A DNA stretch of 64,000 nt from contig NC_089822.1 in NCBI RefSeq assembly GCF_035046505.1, forward strand, positions 263,945,024-264,009,023, given 5' to 3'. The position numbers and the translations under genes were made by a program. The DNA is from Tiliqua scincoides. Taxonomy: Eukaryota; Chordata; Lepidosauria; Squamata; Scincidae. Of this stretch, positions 23,340 to 36,300 are shown piece after piece (within the stretch, counting starts at the first letter, position 1; every line of letters begins with the position of its first letter). Below the pieces are notes generated by a model, which worked only from the letters and a program-made list of their open reading frames with translations, was not told where the DNA came from and ran no database searches.

Positions 23340-23599
23340 TGTTTTTCACTAAGATATTTTACTGTGTTTCTTAGCATTTTACTGATATTTAATTTCTCTT
23401 ACGTATAATTGGCACTGGGAATAATGTTTGAAAAGAGTGCAGTAATGTCATAAATAAAATGAATAAATAAGCTCGCTTATCTGCAAAAGTAGTTCACAAG
23501 GGTTTTGCATATGAGTTTCTGTGTTCCCAAGAGTCTCACCATCTCTAAAAAAAATAACAAAGAGACGCAGGCTAAGGGCAGTGGAGAAGACAGAAGAAC

Positions 23600-24000
23600 A
23601 TATCAGAACATAAGAACAGCCCCGCTGGATCAGGCCAAAGGCTCATCTAGTCCAACTTCCTATATCTCACAGTGGCCCACCAAATGCTCCAAAGATAAGA
23701 CAACAAGACACAACCTGCATCCTGGTGCCCTCCCCTGCATCTGGCAATCTGAGGTAGCCTGCCTCGAAAACCAGGAGCTTGCACATACCTACCATGACCT
23801 GTAACCCGCGATGAACTTTTCCTCCAGAAATGTGTCCAGTCCCCTCTGAAAGGCACCTAGGCAAGATGCCATCACTACTTCCTGTGGCAAGGAATTCCAC
23901 AGACTAAGACACCCTGCTGCAAAGAAGAGGGACAATTGCACTCCCCCTGCTAAATGTAAGAGGTCACCACTTAAAAGATACCTCCGCTCGGTCAGCAGCA
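23600..24000 (-). mobile_element. CR1 3' end, antisense
   Basis: It has the CATAAGAACAGCCCCGCTGG start and the CR1 3' UTR body, then a more diverged ORF2 end. Confidence 0.8.
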
Positions 24001-25775
24001 CCTGTCTTTACCCTACGATCAAGGGGTTCCCCCCTCCCTCCCTTTGAGATGAAAACTGAGAGAGACCACCTTGAGGCTGACCCCCAGGTAAGTCAAGTGA
24101 ATGTGGCCTGTTTCGATTTGGCTGAATCGGTCTTGCGATGTCACAAAAAGAGATGGAAAAGCTGAGACGAAAGGCCCCTCTCTGTCCCAGGTCAACCCCT
24201 CTGCACAGCCAAAGTGGCGCATCTCCTTGCATATGCACTGCTGCTCCTCTGTGTATCAATGGGATGGGCCACCTCCTCCCACTGCACCTCTAGGCCTGGC
24301 CAGCTGGGGACCCTGTGGGAACAGGCCTGCCACAGCCACTCTTGGCTTGGCTTGGCTGGCTCTTGAGCCTAGTGCTCCGCCTGAGGTGTGCAAGAAAATG
24401 GCCCTGTCAGGGGAGGGGGAGGCAGCAGGCCAGACCAGCCCTCCACTGCCACCTCTCCTTGTGAATCACTCCCCATCCTGCCTCGTGGGCAAACTGGCCG
24501 TGACCCCATCGCAGTCACAAGTCAAGCATTCCTGTCGCCAGCAGAGTCACAAGGTCAGGGGCTCCAATGCCCCACCAGGGCCTGATGATGCTTCCCCAAA
24601 ACAATAATGCTCCAGGGGAGGTTTGGTGATCAAGTGTGGAAAGACATGGAAAATGACAGGGAAGGCAGAAGATCAGGTTGTGGGAGGCAGGCAGACACCT
24701 GGGAGAGTGAGTCCCTGGCGGAGGAGGCTGCTAGAGCCCAACCAAAAAGAAGCATATATTTCATGAGGGTGTCTTTCAAGTGACCCTTGATTTCCTGCAG
24801 GCAGTTTCTCTGTAGGGGTGTTAAAGGAAGAAGGTTCAGAAGGAACACTTCAGCCTGCAGGCGGGGAAGTGTCTATTGATGTATTTCCTGTGTTAAAAAA
24901 AAGAAACATGCTCCCTGCAAGTAGAAAGCTAGCACAGCAAGGAAAGGCTGAACTAGTTCCACTATCCTTGGTGTCCTGATTTTCCGCTTGCAAGCCCTTT
25001 TCTTGGGAGAGAGCATTCCAAAGTGTGTTCTCCTCCCCTCGGTCTGAAGTGGTGCATCCTTTCCACCACCCCGGTGTTCTACTCTCGCATGTGTGAACCA
25101 GGCCTTGGTGTTTGTAGCATTATTATTAAGGCTATTTATAGACCACTTTCCGAATACAGTGGAAGAGCTTGTGACATACGATGTACATTTCTGCAGGTCA
25201 CGGTGTATATGCCAATGGGCCAATACTAGCTGGGCCTTCAGTTCCTCTGACCTCTGCATGTGGCCCCATCAGTGTCATTGTGGGGGATGCCAAGTTCTGG
25301 TTCTTGTGCTGATGGTGGGGGCTGCTCTACACCCACTTTTCCGGACACTGCGGGACTTTCCCAGATTCTACCACATCCTTCCTTAGGTGTGTTTTCTCTA
25401 TGCGAAAAAGGCCCAAATGCATTTCCTTTTCATCTTAGGCTCCAATCCACTGTCCCAACTGCTTGCCTCTCTCTATCCGGGAGAAGAGCAACATGTAATC
25501 ATGGAAAGAGGGGGGTGATCTTTCTTGAGGTGGGAAAAGGCCATGCAGGACTCCAAAAGTCTCCTTATTTTCTGTTCTGAAATGCTGGTGGTGGTTTATC
25601 ACAGCTTTCCCAGGAGTTCTGTGATGCAGGGGAAGACATGGAATTGCAGCACATGGGAGCCAATGCCCAGATCTTCTGGGGCAAAGGTGCCTGATGGGTC
25701 AGAGAGGGGTTGTCGTGGGTCAGGGGCAGCTGGCTGCTCTGTGTGCAAAATGTCCAGCTTTAGTTCAGTCTAGAA
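24001..25775. other. Gene-free stretch
   Basis: It contains a single MITE arm near 24912-24932. The 168-codon open frame at 24101-24607 shows no domain, and no splice-supported exon was found. Confidence 0.5.
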
Positions 25776-26247
25776 CAGTGATCTCAATGTTTGTCCTCCA
25801 GCTGTACCACTTCACATGATCCACCTATTCAAAGTACCACTGGAAGTAACTGGCGATGACATCGTCACCAGTTACTTCTGGGTTTGGAGGCCAGATGCGA
25901 CGGGACAAAAACCAATAAGAGACTCAGGGTGGACGAGAGGGCTTTCTCAAGCGTGGAAAAGCATGCTTTGGAGCTCTGCCTGCCGAGCAGAGCCTCTATC
26001 ACTGTTTCTTGTGTCACATTCCTGGTCTTGATGCTGAGTGGCAGGTGTCGAGGGGTCCTGCGAGTACCACCAGACAGGGTGGTACTGGACAGCTAGGCCA
26101 CCCTGAGCCTCTTACTGGTTGGCCATATCTGGCCTCCCAACTCAGAAATAACTGGTGATAGTGTCATCACCAGTCACTTCCACTGGTACTTCAAATAGGT
26201 GGACCATGTGAAGTGGTACAGCAAAGGAGAAAGACTGAGAAGTACTG
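25776..26247. mobile_element. hAT-like element, long version
   Basis: Inverted blocks CACTTCACATGATCCACCTA (left) and TAGGTGGACCATGTGAAGTG (right) lie near the ends. Flanking octamers GTCTAGAA and GTCCAGAG match at 6 of 8. Confidence 0.65.
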
Positions 26248-26272
26248 GTCCAGAGTGCTCCCAGAGAATTCT

Positions 26273-26345
26273 GGTGGGTCACAGGAAGCTGGACAGACCC
26301 TTGGCCTGATCCAGCAGGGCTCTTCTTATGTACTTATGCTCTAGT
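26273..26345 (+). mobile_element. CR1 3' terminal fragment
   Basis: GGCCTGATCCAGCAGGGCTC is followed by TTCTTATGTACTTATG, the CR1 terminal octamers. Confidence 0.65.
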
Positions 26346-26624
26346 TGGCCAAGGGGGGGGGTCAAGAGAGCACACAGACAAAGTCATCCTCCCAAGGGAG
26401 GAACTTGCCCGCATCCTCAGAGCCCACAAGGTGAAAAGGATCCGAAGCAACAGAACAAATCGGTGCCCACCTGGGGCATCACTTCTGGGACGTCACCAGA
26501 AATCTGGAGTCCAAGTGTGAACAGATGTGAGGAGCTTTGACCGCAATCCTATGCACACTTTCCAGAGAGGTAGCCCACTGAAGACAATGGGACTTACTTC
26601 TGAGTAGACAAGGACACGATTGGG

Positions 26625-26755
26625 CTTGTTTGCTGTGCACAGTTGTGCAAGGGCAGAAGGGAGTGCGAGAGTCTGTCCTGGTGGGAAAGAGGCTGGCCCA
26701 GATCAGACCACTGTGCAGAGGCGGACGTGGCAGTTCTCCTGCATCCCGGTCCCAC
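26625..26755 (+). repeat. Low-copy repeat upstream of gene B
   Basis: Partner of 17270-17460 in the same strand sense. It lies about 300 bp before the putative gene B promoter block. Confidence 0.65.
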
Positions 26756-26879
26756 TCTGCACAAGAGCACTCTGCACACGCTCAGGAGCCCCCTCGCCTC
26801 TCCGGGCTGCTCCACCAGGACAGGGGGCCGAGACTCGGACAGGGACGGTGCTTGCTCGCAACTCTCTCTGGAGGGGGAG

Positions 26880-27300
26880 GTGGGAGGGCGACTCCCACGC
26901 GCAGGCACAAGACACGCGTGGGGGAGGGAGGGGAGGTTCTGCCCGCAGGAGGAGGGTCTAGATGCTCTCGAGGGGGCCCGCGGAGCCAGTCCGGATGCCC
27001 AGCCCAGCCCGCAGTGCGAGGCTCATCAGGAGCTGCGAGCTCCGCGCATCACTTCCTGCTCCGCCTTCCCTGGGAAAGTGGCGTTTGAATTTCCCACGCC
27101 AGGCGCACCGAGCGGAGGCGGCTGGAAGGAGGAAGCAGAGCCGGATCGAGCCCTCCCGGGAGGGATCGGGTGCGTGGAGGGGCGGGGGGCGCAGGGGCGC
27201 AAGGCAGGAGGTGGGGGAGGAGCAGAGCCCCCGCCCCGGAGGCGCTGTGCACCCGCCTCGCTCCCTCCCACCCAGCCACCCGCCCCCTGAGATATGGGGA
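26880..27300 (+). promoter_or_regulatory. CpG-rich region, candidate gene B promoter and 5' exon
   Basis: The region is GC-rich with many CpG sites, unlike its flanks, and lies upstream of gene B in the right orientation. It holds CACTTCCT (ETS-type core) and a block at 27049-27077 shared with the gene D 5' region. A possible exon end at 27169 (G|GTGCGT) is weak. The transcription start is not established. Confidence 0.55.
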
Positions 27301-27399
27301 GGGGGAGCCCTAAGCGCAGCTACAGAGCCCCGCGACCCTTCCCCAGTTAGAGGGACTGGCCCCTCGCCCTCCCCGCTTCTTCTGCAGCCCTGCGACTGG

Positions 27400-27600
27400 G
27401 TGTCCCCCCCGCTAAAGCGATGCCCCCCCAGCCCTGATTGCTCTGCTGCCTGCCAAAGACCCCCCCCCTTGCCCCGGTTCTGGACGCATCCCGCGTATCC
27501 TCCACTCTGGTGTGGACAACCCAGTAGCAGCCGGGGGGGGGGGGGCTGTGTCACAGCCGGATTGGAGCCAGACTACTTGGGGGGGGGGGGCTCTCAGCCT
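27400..27600. repeat. Cluster of long G and C homopolymers
   Basis: There are runs of eight or more C (near 27460) and over ten G (27531-27545 and 27579-27590) just downstream of the gene B CpG region. They may form G-quadruplexes and their length is prone to assembly error. Confidence 0.7.
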
Positions 27601-28659
27601 CTGCCTCACTGTGATCCTGACCCCCCACATTGGCTCCCCCCTCACACACAGCCAGAGCTTCTGCCTGCCGTGGAGCCCCTCCCCCCCCAGTGCAACCAGC
27701 AGGCAAGGGGAAGGGGTTTGGTTTGGGACCCTGGCGGGGTAGGAGACAGAGGGCTTGCCGTGGTTGATCTTGTGTGTCCTTCAGCCCGGAACCAGGGTGT
27801 GATCCCTTTTGATTTGCTGGGCCCCCACCCACTCCTCCCCCTCCTGCATGGGGGGAGGCACAGGGAGGATGGTCGCCCTTGCTCTGCTCCCCATAAGAGC
27901 TGTACTTGAAAGGGGAGGGTGAGAGGCACCTGCCCCCCCCCAGCTGTTGCTCTGTTGCTGTCCCAGCTTTTGGCTGTCTGGGGGACAGGAACTGGTCCTC
28001 CCTTGGAGGGCATCTCCAAGTGGAAGGACTGTTCTTGTAGGAAGCACTGTCACGGCTTCTTCCTGAGTCTGAGCTTGGTCTGTCCAGCTCAGACTGGCGG
28101 TGGCTGTCCAGGGTTTTGGGCAGAGGAAGCTCTTCTCCTTGTCCCACCTGGAGACGCTGCCAGGGGCGGGACCCGGGATCCTATGAATGCCAAGTCTACC
28201 TTCTGCCGCTCAGACGCATCTCCTATTGGGGCACCTTTGATCTGAGCTCACCAGCCACAACTGTCTCCATCAGCAGCTGACCACCTGACCGTGATGGCAG
28301 CCACATTGTGCCAGGATTGGTGCCTAAATGGGGGTGTTCTCCTCTTTCTTCCCTTTCCTTTCTGCCTTAAGCAGTAAACAAGTCCCCCCAGGCCTTGGGC
28401 AGTTGTTTAGAAAGGCAGTTATTTAAATGTAGTGGGCAAATGAATCCGGGCACAGAACACAGAGCCAGTGAACAAAGGGTCCTGGAACACTGAGTGGGAG
28501 GCGGTTGGTTGGTGACAGTTAGAAGTGGGGAGGGTCCTGAGGGAGGAAAGGGGAAGAAACATACCACAAAGGGCATACAGGCCTGAGATCACAGAAGAGA
28601 CTCTACCACTTCAGGCTGCAGTGGAGGGAAGGGGAGATCACATGTACGGAAAAAGCCTT

Positions 28660-28815
28660 CCCTGGAAGTGAAAAAAACTAGCTCAGTGGAGAAACAGAGA
28701 GCTTGTTTACGACCATGCTCTCTGAGGGGCTAACTTTTTAGAACCGTGCTCCCTGAAGGGCTAGCTTTCTACCTGCAGGGAGGTTTTGCATAAATTAATT
28801 GGTTTTTTTTTTTTT
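28660..28815. mobile_element. MITE-like element of the TGCAAGTAGAAAGCTAGC family
   Basis: The right arm GGCTAGCTTTCTACCTGCAG is clear; the left arm near GAAAAAAACTAGCTCAG is decayed. It lies in the putative first intron of gene B. Confidence 0.5.
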
Positions 28816-29517
28816 TAAACAGTATCTTCTGCATGCAGCAGTGTAGCTCATTCTGCTTCCTCCCTCTGCGGCACAAGTAGGCCAGGCAACAGCAGAAGAG
28901 TGGATGAAAGCAACCGAACAGGTGGCCTGTTTTTTAAAAAACCTCAAACAAGATAAGACAATAGCAGATCAAGACAGACATTCCTGAATTAAACTCTAAA
29001 AGCAGCCGCCAATACAATGCAAATTCAAATGCCTAAGTGCATCAAACTGTTTTTACTTGGGGCCACTACTCGTGTCATAGTAGCAAGGGAGGGCATTGCG
29101 AGGGCCGGCTGCCATTACCGAAAGGGCCTCATCTCCCAGGACAGAACCAACAAACCAATTGCTTGACTGGCACTGGTGCACTGACGCTGTGCCAGTAACC
29201 AGAGTGATACCAAGCTGGATCTGGAGGTTTGATCTCATCCAGCAGGGTCCCCCAGGTAGCCGAGAGATGCTCTCCTACTGCCTCTGTTCATCCATCGCTG
29301 AGAACTGCCTGCTTCGTTCATTCTTACAGCAGAATGAGACCAGGCTCCTGTGCCCCCCATGTGAGAATTGTGTTCCTCAGTCCAAAAGCTGCACCCTCTT
29401 GACTAAGTGCCTACCATTTGGGCTCCTCCAGCCCTGCTAGTGGCCCTCTGATATTTGACGACTGCCTTTCTCGCTTCCTGGAGCAGAAGCTCTGACTTCC
29501 TCTTTCTCTTTCCCCAG

Positions 29518-30382
29518 GAACTTTTAGTTTTGCTTGTCATCCAGCTGCTGGTTCTGGAGCTGCTGGGATTCGGTCACGTCTCAACCAAGAGCTTATTGAT
29601 ATCTGGGATAATTGTTCAGAGGAGGAGGGAAGATGGCAGCAGACCGGAAAGACCCAGCTGCACTAGGTGCCCAGTTGGCAGTTGTGGAGGTGCTGGATGA
29701 AGCAGGCCCTGCACCAGAAGATGGCCTGGGGAAAGACGACATCCAAGCTGGGAGTCCCGGGGAATTCTGTGAAAGAAGCACAGTCCAGCAGGTGAAGCAG
29801 GAGTCCAACGAACGGTCGCAGCAGTGCTGGGAAGCCAAGTTCCAGGCCTTTGTGAATGCCCTGGAGTCCCCTCCACCTGCCGGGGCCAACCCTTGGCTGC
29901 TGCACTCCAGGCCAAGGGATGATCCCCACGTCTTGATGCCCCCCCTCAGAGATGCAGCTGACCCCAGCCAGCCTGCTCCAGAGGAAAGGACGGTCCCGTG
30001 TCTGCCAGGCCTGAGTATGGAACTGCACCTGGCCAAAGCTGGCCTGTTTGCACACAACAAAGGAGGCTGTGGAGAAGGGGAGAGCCTAGGTGGGGCGGCC
30101 GCCATGGCAGATGTGCAGAGGCAACAATTCAGGCAGCACTGCTACCAGGAAGCAGAAGGCCCCCGAGGCACCTTCCGACGGCTGTGGGAACTCTGCCATC
30201 GGTGGTTGAAGCCGGAGACCCGCAGCAAAGAGCAGATCTTGGAGCTGGTGATCTTGGAGCAGTTCCTAGCCGTCCTTCCCCAGGAGATGCAGCGCTGGGT
30301 TGAGGAAGGGAGCCCAGAGAGCGGCTCTCAAGCAGTGGCTCTGGCTGAGGACTTCCTGCTGCAGCGGCAGCAGGAGGAGCAG
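29518..30382 (+). CDS. Gene B exon with 5' UTR part and SCAN domain
   Basis: Acceptor ctctttccccag ends at 29517. The first ATG in the exon is at 29633 (MAADRKD) and the donor CAG|gtgagg follows 30382, phase 0. SCAN residues include [13 protein letters not shown] and [15 protein letters not shown]. Confidence 0.82.
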
Positions 30383-33300
30383 GTGAGGATGCGGGAGATG
30401 AGACGCTCCGGTGGCGGCCATGTTTGTTCCTAGCTAGGAGGCGTCGGCTGCGTTGATCCCTTCCACAGAATCAAATGGCAAAGCCCTTGCCGGATTGTGT
30501 CACTCAGGCTACAGTTCAGGGGGTGCCTCTTTGAATACACCCCCCCCCCCATCTAATCTCCCAAACCTCTGAATATACAGAGCTGGTGTGCCAGAGCTAG
30601 AGGTTCAGTGTAAACTTTCCCTTTGTTTTCTGTATAGGGAAGGTTCTGTACTGGGGAAGCATTCAGACTCCCCTCTTGCAGCCTGAAATGGTACAATCCA
30701 GGTAAAGCTCTTTTACTGGACTCTGCTGAACAGAGGAGAGTGCCCTTCAGCATGTGGGAAAGCTGGAAGGAGTCCCTTGGGCAGCCTGGTCTCATTGCAT
30801 CAGGACCTTCTGCATCTCAAGCCTATTAATGTTTGTCCAGGGCTTTTTGTATATTCTCAGTGATTTTAAAAGGGGATTAGAAAAACCTCATGCACAAGAA
30901 AGCTCAATCAGCGGCTGTTGGCCAGGTCAGCTCAGTGGGACTTCTGCGCATGGAGAAAATGTACTGCTGAATAGCAGGTGCTGGGAAAGGGACAAACAGG
31001 GAGGAGGGCTGTTGCTTTTGTGTCCACCTTGGATGCACCTGGCTGTCCCCTGTTGGAAACAGGGTACTGGGCTACGTGGAACATAGAAAGCTGCTTTCTA
31101 TTGAATCAACCACCGTTGGTCCATCCAACTTAGTAGTCACCAGTGACTAGCAGCAGCTCTCCAGGATTTCAGGCAGGAATTTTAAGCCGGGCTGGAATGC
31201 AGGACCTTCCTTATACAAACCAGATGGTCATCCACTGAGCCATGACCCTACAGAGCCAGGATGGTATAGTGGTTTGGGCATTGGACTTAGATCTGCAAGA
31301 TTCAGGTTCAAATCCCTGCTCATCCACAATGCTTCCTGAGTGACCTTGGGCCAGTCATTCTCTCTCAGCCTCACTTGTCTCGCAGGGTTGTTGGGAGGAA
31401 AAGGAGGAGAGGAACTACAGTTTGTACACCACCCTGAGCTCCTTGGAGGAAGGGTGGTATAAAAATAGGAAAATAAATAAACTCCTCCTAGATCTTGGGT
31501 CTGACCCAGCTGGGCTCTTTTAAATGTTCTTTTAAGCATTATAGCCATGCACTCGTAGGCAGGCCATTTTTTGGAAGCTACTTCCCTTTGGGGACTTCCA
31601 TTCACGGACTGATTTAGACATCTCATCTAGCTGTGCCATGATCTGAGCACATCCTGCCCCTCTCAGACCAGTAAGATGAATGGGGACAAATGACCCACTC
31701 CGGATCCCTACCCCATAGATAGATTTAGGGATGCAGACTTGTTCAGGGGTTGCCCAAAGTGGGGGGAGACAGTGAATAATTGTTGACTTATCATACAGAC
31801 CATTTGTTTGTTTGTTTGTTTGTTTGTTTATTAAGTGCGTGAACTGCTTTGTAAATTATTCTATTTGAAAAGTGGTATATAAATACTCTTAATGATAATA
31901 TTTCAAGAGAAAGGGGGAGAAATGGCTCCTTGCCTATTGAGTTTCTCTTTATGTTTGCTTTATGGGCCCTTCCTTGCTTTTCAGGTGTTGGGGCCATTGA
32001 AGGGGATGGTCAGTTTCCCTGAGGCAGAGACAGCTGAGACCTGGCCGCGGCCACACTTTGGTGGGATCAAGCAGGAGAACAACTGGGAATCCGCCTCGCT
32101 AGGTAAACGTTACTTCTGTTAGAGGGTAATTGGTCTGTGGAACTCCTTGCCACAGGATGCGGTGATGGTGTGTGCCCGAGTTGCCTTGGAAGGGGCACTG
32201 GACAGAATTCAAGAAGAAAAGTCTGGTTTTAGAAGTAGGCTACCTCAGAATGCCAGGTGCAAGGGAGTGACAACAGGATGCAGGTCTTTTGTTGTGAGCT
32301 CCCTGGGGCATCTGGTGGGCCACTGTGAGATACAGGAAGCTGGACTAGATGGGGCTTTGGTCTGATCCAGCAGGGCTGTTATTATGTTCTTACGTCTCCT
32401 TTATTGGGCCTTTTGGCACCAGGGGTCAGATGTGGTTCTTTCACTTACTAGTTCCTTAACATTGTGGCTGTTGTTCCCAGAGCCTCTGTGAAGGAGTCAC
32501 TTGCTTGCAGCTTCCCAAAATATGATTTTTCGATAATACAGCCTCAATTCAGGCATCAGGCCGTGCTGTGGTTAAGGGGTACCCATGTTTTGAGGTGATG
32601 TATGGCTTGGCAAGCCCCATAGTTTGCTATCAGAAACCACGGTCGCAAGCAGATTCGCAGGCCTGGCTTTATCATAAACCCTCATCTCTCCTTCGCCTCC
32701 ATATTCTGTCCCCAAATCACGAGGCTCCTCTCTTGACAAGACAGCAAAAATACAGCTCTTCCTGTCTGGTTCCCCTCAGCAAAAACGCTGGCCATCTCTT
32801 GCTTTGCCCACCCCAGTCTCCTCTTCTGTCATTGTCCATTGTCTTAATTAATTAGTATTAATCTTAATTAATTAATATTAATCTTAATTAATATCCACTG
32901 GATATTAATGCAAATTTTGCCATAGCTGGCTCAGAGGTGATTGAGCTCTAGCCCAATCCTGGGATCACTCAGAATATTGAGCAGGTCTTATTTAATCCCT
33001 GCTTGAGAATTGGTCCTGCGACACCAATCCTGATCTTACAAAGAAACTTTATTTTTTCTTACTGGAAAGCATAACTTAACTGTGTTAGTTTGTGAATCTG
33101 TCCCTCTATTATTCCACCAATTGGTCCCTATCCAAGTGTACTTACAGAGGCATGCAACTGGAGTGGCCAACTCTTTCAAGCTGGAGTTCTGGTATGCCTT
33201 TGTCTTGCTCAGCAATCTCCACCATGCTGGTGGACTGCATTCCTCCTTTGCTCTTCTTCTCTGGCCCTCTGCTTTGCCTGGGCCTCCTCCTTCAGCTACT

Positions 33301-36300
33301 GCCGTGCAACGTCTCCTCCTCCTCCTGAGAAGGCCTTCATCTCTTATCTCGTGAAATGCAATCCTATCTTGCGCTAGAACAGGCAAGCCAGGAGGCTTGC
33401 GTTGTATCCAGTGTGAGATAGGGTGCCAAAGTGGCTCAGCCAGAGGTAAGGGGAAACTCTTCCCTTTACCCCTGGGTAAGCCACTACAGCCCCTACGGGT
33501 CTCCTCAGATTTGCGCCACCTCCTGAGGTGGCACAAGTCCGAGGAGAGCGGAGTGACTTGAAGCCGCTCTGCACTGCTCGGGGGTTGGGATCCGGCATAA
33601 GAGCCGGATCCCAGCTCCACCTCCCGCTCCCCGTCCACCCTCAGGGCCACCCTCCACCCACCCTGGAACGCTTCCCTCCTGCCTCTTCCCAGTCTCCTCC
33701 CTGCCCACCCCAGAGCCTTGCATTGACTGAGCTTGGCTGATGTAAATGTCCCTCCACAAGCTGCCACGGAGGCTGGATTCAGCCTCCATGGGCCAGAATA
33801 CCTTTGTGCGCTGGTGCGGCTTGCTCCTGAGGAGGTGCAAATGCGCTTTACGGTACATTCGTGACCCTCCTAGGCTGGCGCAAGGGACTTGCACCAGCCT
33901 AACTCGTGGTTAGGATTGCACCCTTAATCTCTTATTCTCCACACAACGTTATAATTAGGGCTTTGCCTGAAGTTGGAGAATCTGCTGTTTCCTGGCACAT
34001 CAGAACTCCAGCTGCATCAGCAACCTTCATGCGTTCACACAAGCACCCTAAAACGAATCATGATGTCGGTTCCGTCAACTCCATCCAGAGCTCTGACCTA
34101 AATGCCCCTTCTTAAATCATTGGAGCATTGATAAAGAGCATTGGCTCCTTGTCCACTCCTTAATCCCACCCCAAGTTTCCAGTCCTTCAAAGCCTCCCTG
34201 GCCTTGCCCCCTTCTTGTCTCTGGCCTTGTGTTTCAGGGTTATTTTCCTGCGTATGACCTTCATTCATCCAGCTTCACCACCCTCATTTGCCTGAATCCT
34301 CCTGCTTCCTCAAATGGCTCTGTCCTTTCTCTCTTGCTGCCTCTTAGGCCTGGAACAGCCCCCCAGAACATTGTCATGATGCCACATCTCTTGCTTCTTC
34401 CATATCCCTCCTCAAAATCCAGTTTTTCCACAAAGCCTGTGGCATAACCTGCAGCTCCAGATAAAAGAGCTTGGTATGTTTAGGCTGGAGAAGAGAAGAC
34501 AGGGGAAGTACAAGAGCCATTTTCAAGTATCTGAAGGGCTGTCATGCAGAAGAACAGGAAGGCTCACTTTCTGTGGTTTTGCAGGGCAGGCCTAAAACTA
34601 ATGGGTTGAAACTATTGGGAAGTAGATTTAGGCTAGGCACGAGGAAGAATCTCCCCACTATAAGAGCTGTCTGGCACTGGTCATGGTCTCTCTCTCTCAT
34701 TGGGGGTTTTCAGACAGGCTGGATGGCCACCTGTCAGTTGCCTACACCAGGGGTGCCCAAACCCCGGCCCTGGGGCCACTTGCAGCCCTCAAGGCCTCTC
34801 AATGCGGCCCTCAGGGAGCCCCCAGTCTCCAATGAGCCTCTGGCTCTCCAGAGATTTGTTGGAGCCCACACTGGCCAGATGCAACTGCTCTCAGCATGAC
34901 GGCCAACTGTTCGACCTTTCGCATGAGCTGTAGGATGAGGGCTCCCTCCATTGCTTGCTGTTTCACATCTGTGATGCAGCAGTGGCAGCAAAGGAAAGGC
35001 CAGCCTTGCTTTGTGCAAGGCCTTTTATAGGCCTTGAGCTATTGCAAGACCTTCATTCATTCATATGAGTTCATCTTTAATATGTTCATTTATGTAAACT
35101 TATGTAAATTTATTCAAATTTTAAATGTGAATTAATTCTTCCCCCCCCCGGCCCCCAACACAGTATCAGAGAGACAATGTGGCCCTCCTGCCAAAAACTT
35201 TGGACACCCCTGGCCTACACTAAACAGAGGGCAGGACTAGATGACCTCTAAGGCACTTTCCAACTCTGACATTCTGTTTCCTACTGTAAACTTATAGCTG
35301 TAATAATCATGTATTTCTCCCTTATTACTGTGGTCTCTTATTTCCTTTCCCTTCCTCTGTTGTTTCCCGTGTGCCAGTTTCAAATTTGTAAGCTCCTAAG
35401 GGCAGGGACCTGTTCTCTCATGCTTTCTAAAGCACCATGTACATAGAGGCATTATTGAAGTGGCATTATATTGCCTGACTTACTGACAATACCGGGTTCT
35501 CTCCTTTATTTCAGAAGGTGATGAGATGGTTTGCAGGAATGAAAGCAGTCAACTAGAGGAGAACTCCAGGGAACTGAAAGCGAATAAGATATTGGCAGGC
35601 AGATTGGACAAGAGCATTTCTCATAGTACTGATCAGGAGGAAACCTCTGAGAGCCAAGAGGAAAGCTTCCCAGAAAAGGAAGGGGGCCTTTTCATTCATT
35701 CTCAGGGAACCTATGAGGAGCTCCAGGATATTGTCATACCACGAGAAATCTCCACAGGCTTTGAAGAAGTGATGATCCCAGTTGAATGGGGACAACACTT
35801 TAGACAAAGGTCGCATAAAAGACTAGCTTCATTAGAAAAGTACAAATGTCTAGTCTGTGGGAGATGCTTTGGCCAGCGATCAAATCTTATAACACACGAG
35901 AGAATTCACACAGGAGAGAAACCGTTCACATGCTTGGAGTGTGGGAAAAGCTTCCGCCGGAAAGCACATCTGGTGGAGCACGAGAGGATTCACACAGGAG
36001 AGAAGCCATACAAGTGCCCTGAATGCAATAAAGGCTTCTGTGATAGGTCAAGTCTCAATACGCATGCCAGAACCCACACGGGAGAGAAGCCATATAAGTG
36101 CACAGACTGTGGCAAATGTTACAGCCGTCACAGAAGCCTTGCTGATCATAAGAGAATCCACACGGGAGAGAAGCCATATAAATGCCTGGAGTGTGATAAA
36201 TGCTTCAGCAGGAGATCAAACTTCAACGAGCATAAGAGAATTCACATGGAGGAGAAACTCCATAAATGCACGGACTGTGGGAAAACATTCATTCTGCTCT

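Noticed and set aside
24101-24607. 168-codon open frame
   Set aside because: No domain, no splice support, no paralogue in the window.
26630-28245. Overlapping open frames of 100-315 codons in the GC-rich region
   Set aside because: They overlap on both strands, cross long G/C homopolymers and show no family features. GC-rich promoter sequence lacks stops by composition.
30383-31984. A KRAB exon between SCAN and linker exons
   Set aside because: No KRAB-like frame was found in this or the equivalent introns of A, C and D, and the phases already join without one.
33036-33767. 243-codon minus-strand open frame in gene B intron 2
   Set aside because: It overlaps a GC-rich TIR element and has no recognisable domain.
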